NCBI GenBank assembly: GCA_034509925.1
Contig: CM067528.1
Coordinates: 8,120,501 to 8,184,500, forward strand
Direction: 5' to 3'
DNA: 64,000 bases
Source of the DNA: Hirudinaria manillensis
Lineage: Eukaryota > Annelida > Clitellata > Hirudinida > Hirudinidae
Made by a program: the position numbers and the translations under genes
Shown: positions 59,900 through 64,000 of the stretch, piece by piece
Numbering within the stretch: position 1 is the first letter of the stretch
How the letters are laid out: each line of letters begins with the position of its first letter
Notes under the pieces: model-generated
The model's database searches: none
What the model was told of the DNA's origin: nothing
Seen by the model: only the letters and a program-made list of their open reading frames with translations

Positions 59900-61888
59900 T
59901 CACTGAGAATTCGCAGTCCGAAAAAGTGCGATTGCCCTCGGAAGAGGGCACCTATGAGCCCTCCAGATTTTGTAACTGTGGCTGAGGACCGAGAGCACGA
60001 CGTACATTAAACTCGTCTTGTAAGCCCCACACTCTCTCCAGAATCTGTATGATTCTTCACTCATGACTCCTCTCCAGTTGCAAATGCAGGCGCCAACCTT
60101 CGGAAGCATTCTTTGGACGCCGGCTGGGGCATTCCTCAACATCCAATCATGAACAACTTTAACGTCATACTTTGAAACCTTGCTCTTATGACACTTGTCT
60201 AAATCATAATCATCGGATGTCACGGCAACATCAGTCACTATGTAGAGGTCACTTCTCCAGGCACACAAATCAGGAATTTTGAGTCCCTTTTCTGTGGGAA
60301 TACGGGGCTCTATTACCGTAGTATAGCCCCTTTTTCGCAGTTCCCGTTCTAATTCCCTAACGACAGCTTTGTGTCTTTCATGCCTTGGGCCATCAGTTCT
60401 CGGGCATCTCTGGATCATGTGGCCCAGCGATTCGAAAGAATTGCAGCCCTCACCGCATCTCCTTGAAGCCAGAGGATTCCATCTCGGCGCTCGGAGTCTG
60501 CAGTGAAGGGCAGCCACTCGGACCTTTATGCATTTGATATATTGGCCAGATGGAATTCTTGGGACCGCTGCTGAAATCCAATCACTCATTCCAATTCCTC
60601 TGGTGAATGATCTTAATCCATAACCGTCCATTGTTTTGTATAGGCTCTCTGATGCCGCCACTTTCCAATCTGGTTTTGATTGTTTTGCCTCTGACGTTCC
60701 AAATTTCCGGAATTCTCTCATGATCAGGGTGTTGTTCCTAAGAACATCCAACAGGAATTCATCTTTACGACTACCTGTCTCAGAGAAGATCTCTGTCAAT
60801 CTATTTATTCTGAGCCGGGGAACCCATTGTTTAAGTGGGAGAATTCCCAGACCACCGGATTTGACGGGAGCATGGTAAAATGGCTTTGGGACATCCTTTG
60901 GAAGATGAAGCCAATGCCTTGTTGCTTTCCTAATCGCGGTATCTGAGGAACTCAGAGAACCGAGGTTGACCTCGCCAAAGGTAAGTTTGTGAACGAGGCT
61001 TGGTATCAGATGGACTTTTAGAATATATAGGCGTTGGCACGGCTTAATTGGTGCTTTTGAAATGGAGTTGAGAGACTTTTGAATTTCATAACCGATCGAC
61101 ACTGGCTGCTTTCGAACTCCAATCTGTATCCCCAGGTATTTGTAGGTCTGTGAGACGTCTATTGCTTTGATATCCTGTGATTGAAATTTAATGTAGGGTG
61201 TAGGATTGACAATCCAGCGTTTTTCCTTGCAATGAGTTTCGGTTCGGAGTGTGGCGCACTTGTTTGGATTGATTTTAAGTCCTGCGCTGCCCATTGCAGT
61301 TTCAAGTTGCTCCATCAACTTCTTCATTCCGATGTCAGTTGTTGACATCATTACCAGATCATCAGCAAATGCAATATAATTGCATCTGATCGCTGAATTT
61401 CTGCCAGCCGTGACACCAATTGATTGGTCCAGTTCGCTGGTTATCATATCCATGACCGCATTGAATAAGTGGGGGGGCATCGGGTCTCCTTGACGAACTC
61501 CTCTTTTCACCTGTACCCCTCTACTAAGTACTCCCTCGGCTTTAAAGTGAACCTCACTTTCTTTGTACAGCTCCGCCAGGTAGTTTAAGAGGAGAGGTGG
61601 AGTGCCGAGTCTGGCAGCAGCCCTGAGGATAGATTTATGGGATACTGAGTCGAAAGCTTTGGTGACGTCGACAAATGTCAGGTTAAGTTTTTGGATCTGC
61701 TCTTTCTTTTTTTGAATTATTGATTTGATGAGAAAGAGATTTTGTGCAATGCCATCCCCCGGACAAAAAGCTTTTTGTCTCCATGAGTGGGGCCAATTCC
61801 CCAACATTCTACCTCCAAGGATGCGATGGAAGAGACACGCCATAATTGGAGGCCAAAGTTCGTTGAGGGAAATGTTTGTGGAGTTCAA
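59900..61888 (-). CDS. RLE element B: reverse transcriptase and restriction-like endonuclease
   Basis: A continuous frame of about 660 codons. RT signatures: CLFHRIL, LTFVDVTKAFDSVSHKSILR, VRQGDPMPPHLFNAVMDMI, YIAFADDLVMM (catalytic aspartates intact) and TYKYLGIQIG. A cysteine/histidine knuckle follows (RRCGEGC...LGHMIQRC). The endonuclease reads EPRIPTEKGLKIPDLCAWRS, then IVTDVAV and KVSKYDV, so the PD...D-V core is present. The first residues (about 61888-61850) come from the deletion junction and are not native. In use such proteins nick a target site and copy their RNA from it; here the DNA-binding part is out of frame upstream. Confidence 0.88.
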   Translation of the reverse strand: MNSTNISLNELWPPIMACLFHRILGGRMLGNWPHSWRQKAFCPGDGIAQNLFLIKSIIQKKKEQIQKLNLTFVDVTKAFDSVSHKSILRAAARLGTPPLLLNYLAELYKESEVHFKAEGVLSRGVQVKRGVRQGDPMPPHLFNAVMDMITSELDQSIGVTAGRNSAIRCNYIAFADDLVMMSTTDIGMKKLMEQLETAMGSAGLKINPNKCATLRTETHCKEKRWIVNPTPYIKFQSQDIKAIDVSQTYKYLGIQIGVRKQPVSIGYEIQKSLNSISKAPIKPCQRLYILKVHLIPSLVHKLTFGEVNLGSLSSSDTAIRKATRHWLHLPKDVPKPFYHAPVKSGGLGILPLKQWVPRLRINRLTEIFSETGSRKDEFLLDVLRNNTLIMREFRKFGTSEAKQSKPDWKVAASESLYKTMDGYGLRSFTRGIGMSDWISAAVPRIPSGQYIKCIKVRVAALHCRLRAPRWNPLASRRCGEGCNSFESLGHMIQRCPRTDGPRHERHKAVVRELERELRKRGYTTVIEPRIPTEKGLKIPDLCAWRSDLYIVTDVAVTSDDYDLDKCHKSKVSKYDVKVVHDWMLRNAPAGVQRMLPKVGACICNWRGVMSEESYRFWRECGAYKTSLMYVVLSVLSHSYKIWRAHRCPLPRAIALFRTANSQ

Positions 61889-62171
61889 TGTTGATGAATC
61901 TAACTCCTTGTTGCTTCAGTTCTATCTCCAACATTGCCATCACATGGGATTCCTCTTTATCCCATCTGCATTTTCCGTAGCTTTTTCCTGACCTTTTTGC
62001 GTGACACTGAACTGGATGTACGCGACTTTCGTGAATCTTTGCTCCTTTTGATGTTTTGAATTCCGCATCACAATATTCGCACTTTGGCTGTACAGTCACT
62101 GGAGTCTCAGAAGGGCCAGAACAGTCTTTCACCTTTGTGAGAGCCAACAAGGTGCGCGCGCGGGTTTGCAT
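61809..62171 (-). pseudogene. RLE element B: zinc finger and Myb-like N-terminus cut by a deletion
   Basis: The 120-codon frame begins MQTRARTLLA, has a C2H2 finger (KCEYCDAEFKTSKGAKIHES then RVHPVQCH) and a Myb-like motif (KCRWDKEESHVMAMLEIELK). After FPQRTLA it runs into out-of-frame RT sequence and stops at 61809. It overlaps the RT frame by 80 bases in another frame, marking the deletion joint at about 61860-61875. Confidence 0.8.
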
Positions 62172-62517
62172 TGTTTACTTCTTGTTCTTTCCGACGATTC
62201 TTCAAGTTGAATTAAATCCAAAAATTCACAAAAACATCGACTAGCAGACGTACTCGGAAGCAGACAAGCTTAAAATGACTTCTTTCTCTTCTGTTTTCCT
62301 GAAGTTGTGGAGTCTAGAACAATGCAAGACGTCGACAGATAAATTTACGCTGTTCAACTTCAGTTTTTCCCCTTTGAACTTGAGAATGGTCTCACAATCC
62401 TAAACGGAATGTAGGGGACACGAAATGGTCAGAAAAAAAGCAAAACTGCCGCAAAAACCGTAAAATTATCGAGAATTCGCGAAAAACAGCCGCACGACCA
62501 CTCGCTCGAGACGCACC

Positions 62518-62573
62518 TATTATTATTATTATTGTCATTGTCATTGTCATTATCATTATCATTATTATTATAT
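62518..62573. repeat. (ATT)n/(ATTGTC)n microsatellite at 5' end of RLE element B
   Basis: ATT units with cattgtc and cattatc variants directly outside the 5' end of element B. A second pure ATT tract lies at 62689-62718. Confidence 0.9.
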
Positions 62574-62883
62574 TGTCAAGTCTGGTTTACAACAATGGAA
62601 GTCACTTCCATTCCAAATGTATAAAAACTTTCATAAAATCAATATATGACAATCTGTCAATTATTGAGAATAAAGGGAAGACTTTATTACTATTATTATT
62701 ATTATTATTATTATTATTCATGTTTCACACACATTTTATTAGTTCTTTCAAGGATTTTTGAAGGCATCTTTTATGATTTTTTGTGCCTCAAAATCATGGT
62801 TTTTTTAACTTCTAAATTAATGCACAAAAAATAATCCAGCATAAAATTCAGGTATATTCACAAATTTATAGATATATGATAAA

Positions 62884-63825
62884 TTAAAATTCTTCAAAAT
62901 CGAATCTTTGCATATCTGCCCTCACCATACATTCCTTCAGATGATTGTATAATTTTTCTAGCACATTTTCACTTTATTTAGTCATTAATTATCCCACATA
63001 TGTTGAGACTCACGTATTTAGAGAAAACCCTAATATTCTTTTTTGATTTTCTACTGCTTCTTGTATAGCAAAGGTCCAGTGAAGCTGAATCACCATCAAT
63101 CTCGACAATGTCAGACCATTCAAATTCAACAGCTGGTCCTTCCAAATGACCATCAACTGAAGAAGCTCTGAAAGTAATTCCCCTCGGCCCCAGCCATATG
63201 ACAACGTAACCTTCCTGCCTGGCCGTAGATTTGCAGTGCGGGAACAATACACCAGAGTAGCCGGGCAGTCCCTGGCAGTACTGGATAAACTTCATTTGAG
63301 AATGAATTAAGAAATGAAGGCAAATAATGAAAGGTCCACCAAACTATATAATTGGAATAGCCAACCTCTTCTCTTTTGTTAGCATCTTTCAATATTCTGA
63401 GCTCTATTAATTGTTCACCATTTGCCATCAACTGATTCTTTTCAATCTGACAGATTGCCTGGAGAGGAATTTCTTTGTTTAATTTCCTGTGACTTAATTT
63501 AATTCAATTTAATATGATGCCCTGAGTCAAATTAAAAATAGTCTGCTTCCAATGCTGCTTTATGCAAATTCCTCAATTTCTACTTCTAAGTAACATCAGC
63601 TCTTCATGAGTGACAATATACAATATACAACAATATTCAGATTTATAAATGTGAAACCAACCATGTGAAATAGAAACCTCAAGGCAGTCACATCCTTAAA
63701 AAGAACCTCTTGCTCCAGAGTGGTTGAATATACACATCTGTTCACAATTATGCAGGTGACATTGGATGTAGAATAATTATCAACATAAAGAGCATGAGGA
63801 CATTCATTTGGACCAAGCCTACGTT
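62884..63825 (-). CDS. SNX27: Sorting nexin 27, C-terminal FERM-like exons (partial)
   Basis: A retromer-associated endosomal recycling adaptor; the PDZ and PX parts lie beyond the right edge. Exons (minus): 63825-63662, 63458-63366, 63289-63014 and 62934-62884, all phase-consistent. They encode the F2/F3 lobes of the FERM-like module: LGPNECPHALYVDNYS, ALRFLFHM-AICQIEKNQL, GLPGYSGVLFPHCKSTARQE, VEFEWSDIVEIDGDSASLDL and NIRVFSKY, ending ADMQRFDFEEF. PNECPH.LYV.NY, GY..V.FPHC..ARR.GHV and the FEW motif are, as I recall, characteristic of SNX27 rather than SNX17. The short last exon has a weak acceptor and is less sure. Minus-strand AATAAA lies at 62735-62740. Confidence 0.9.
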
Positions 63826-64000
63826 CTGAAGTACAATGCAAAAATATTAATATTATACCTTGTTGCTGACATGCCTTTCTTAATTAAAATAATTTAAACT
63901 GACTTCACCAAAAATAAATAATAATTGAAAATTAAAATTAATGTTGAAATATTTAATGTATTTGACTAGAAATCATCAAATCAACAATAACCAAAATGAT
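63826..64000. other. SNX27 intron to window edge
   Basis: AT-rich; the first listed SNX27 exon begins mid-codon, so earlier exons lie outside the window. Confidence 0.6.

Larger units (their letters stand above)
59743..62517 (-). mobile_element. RLE-type non-LTR retrotransposon B (R4/Dong-like), internally deleted
   Basis: About 2.8 kb, same family and orientation as element A, lying between (ATT)n tracts at 59707 and 62518. Minus strand: 5' UTR with a block shared with element A (gtaggggacac), zinc finger plus Myb-like domain, an abrupt junction, then RT and endonuclease, a 3' UTR of about 150 bases, A12 and (AAT)n. Compared with A, about 370 codons between Myb-like domain and RT are gone. 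Unlike A, it keeps the RT YIAFADD and a complete endonuclease. Confidence 0.9.

Overview
The window is nuclear DNA of an AT-rich invertebrate animal. The evidence is spliced genes with GT-AG (and a few GC-AG) introns, animal-type proteins (EHBP1, FANCL, SNX27, HFM1/MER3), a eukaryotic 28S rRNA 3' end, and non-LTR retrotransposons and pogo/Tigger transposons. A UspA-type universal stress gene is present, which by general knowledge argues against an insect or nematode. I cannot name the species. Exon limits were derived by hand from reading frame, splice signals and intron phase, so small errors at single junctions are possible.

Left part (1-21 kb). A 28S rRNA 3' segment (1 to about 907) lacks invariant peptidyl-transferase-centre bases and is probably a pseudogene. 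It is followed by a GC-rich spacer that may hold an RLE-retrotransposon scrap. HFM1/MER3 (minus) and an unusual WSC-WSC-EGF-EGF-EGF-transmembrane gene (plus, 11 proposed exons) start head to head about 470 bp apart. Introns of the WSC/EGF gene hold an antisense CR1/Jockey-like LINE, two pogo/Tigger relics, a 2.4 kb block bounded by inverted repeats, and a roughly 176-bp satellite with an apparent dimeric higher-order pattern.

Middle part (21-45 kb). EHBP1 (minus; C2, CH, NPF, bMERB) and FANCL (plus) are divergent. Next come a C2-like gene (minus, 5' end not found), a universal stress protein gene (plus), and an unrecognised two-membrane-segment protein (minus).

Right part (45-64 kb). A five-exon gene encodes a 1160-residue arginine/serine-rich protein resembling the C-terminal half of GPATCH8. 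After it come an internally deleted Tigger element with TIRs and TA duplications, a LINE tail, two head-to-tail RLE-type retrotransposons (R4/Dong-like) lodged in (ATT)n microsatellites, and the C-terminal exons of SNX27 (minus), which runs off the right edge.

The genes do not form one pathway. HFM1 acts in meiotic crossing-over and FANCL in interstrand-crosslink repair. EHBP1 and SNX27 both serve endosomal recycling. The most notable items are the tandem microsatellite-targeted RLE elements, the WSC/EGF gene with its symmetric exon phases, the satellite and inverted-repeat complex inside its largest intron, and the defective 28S copy.
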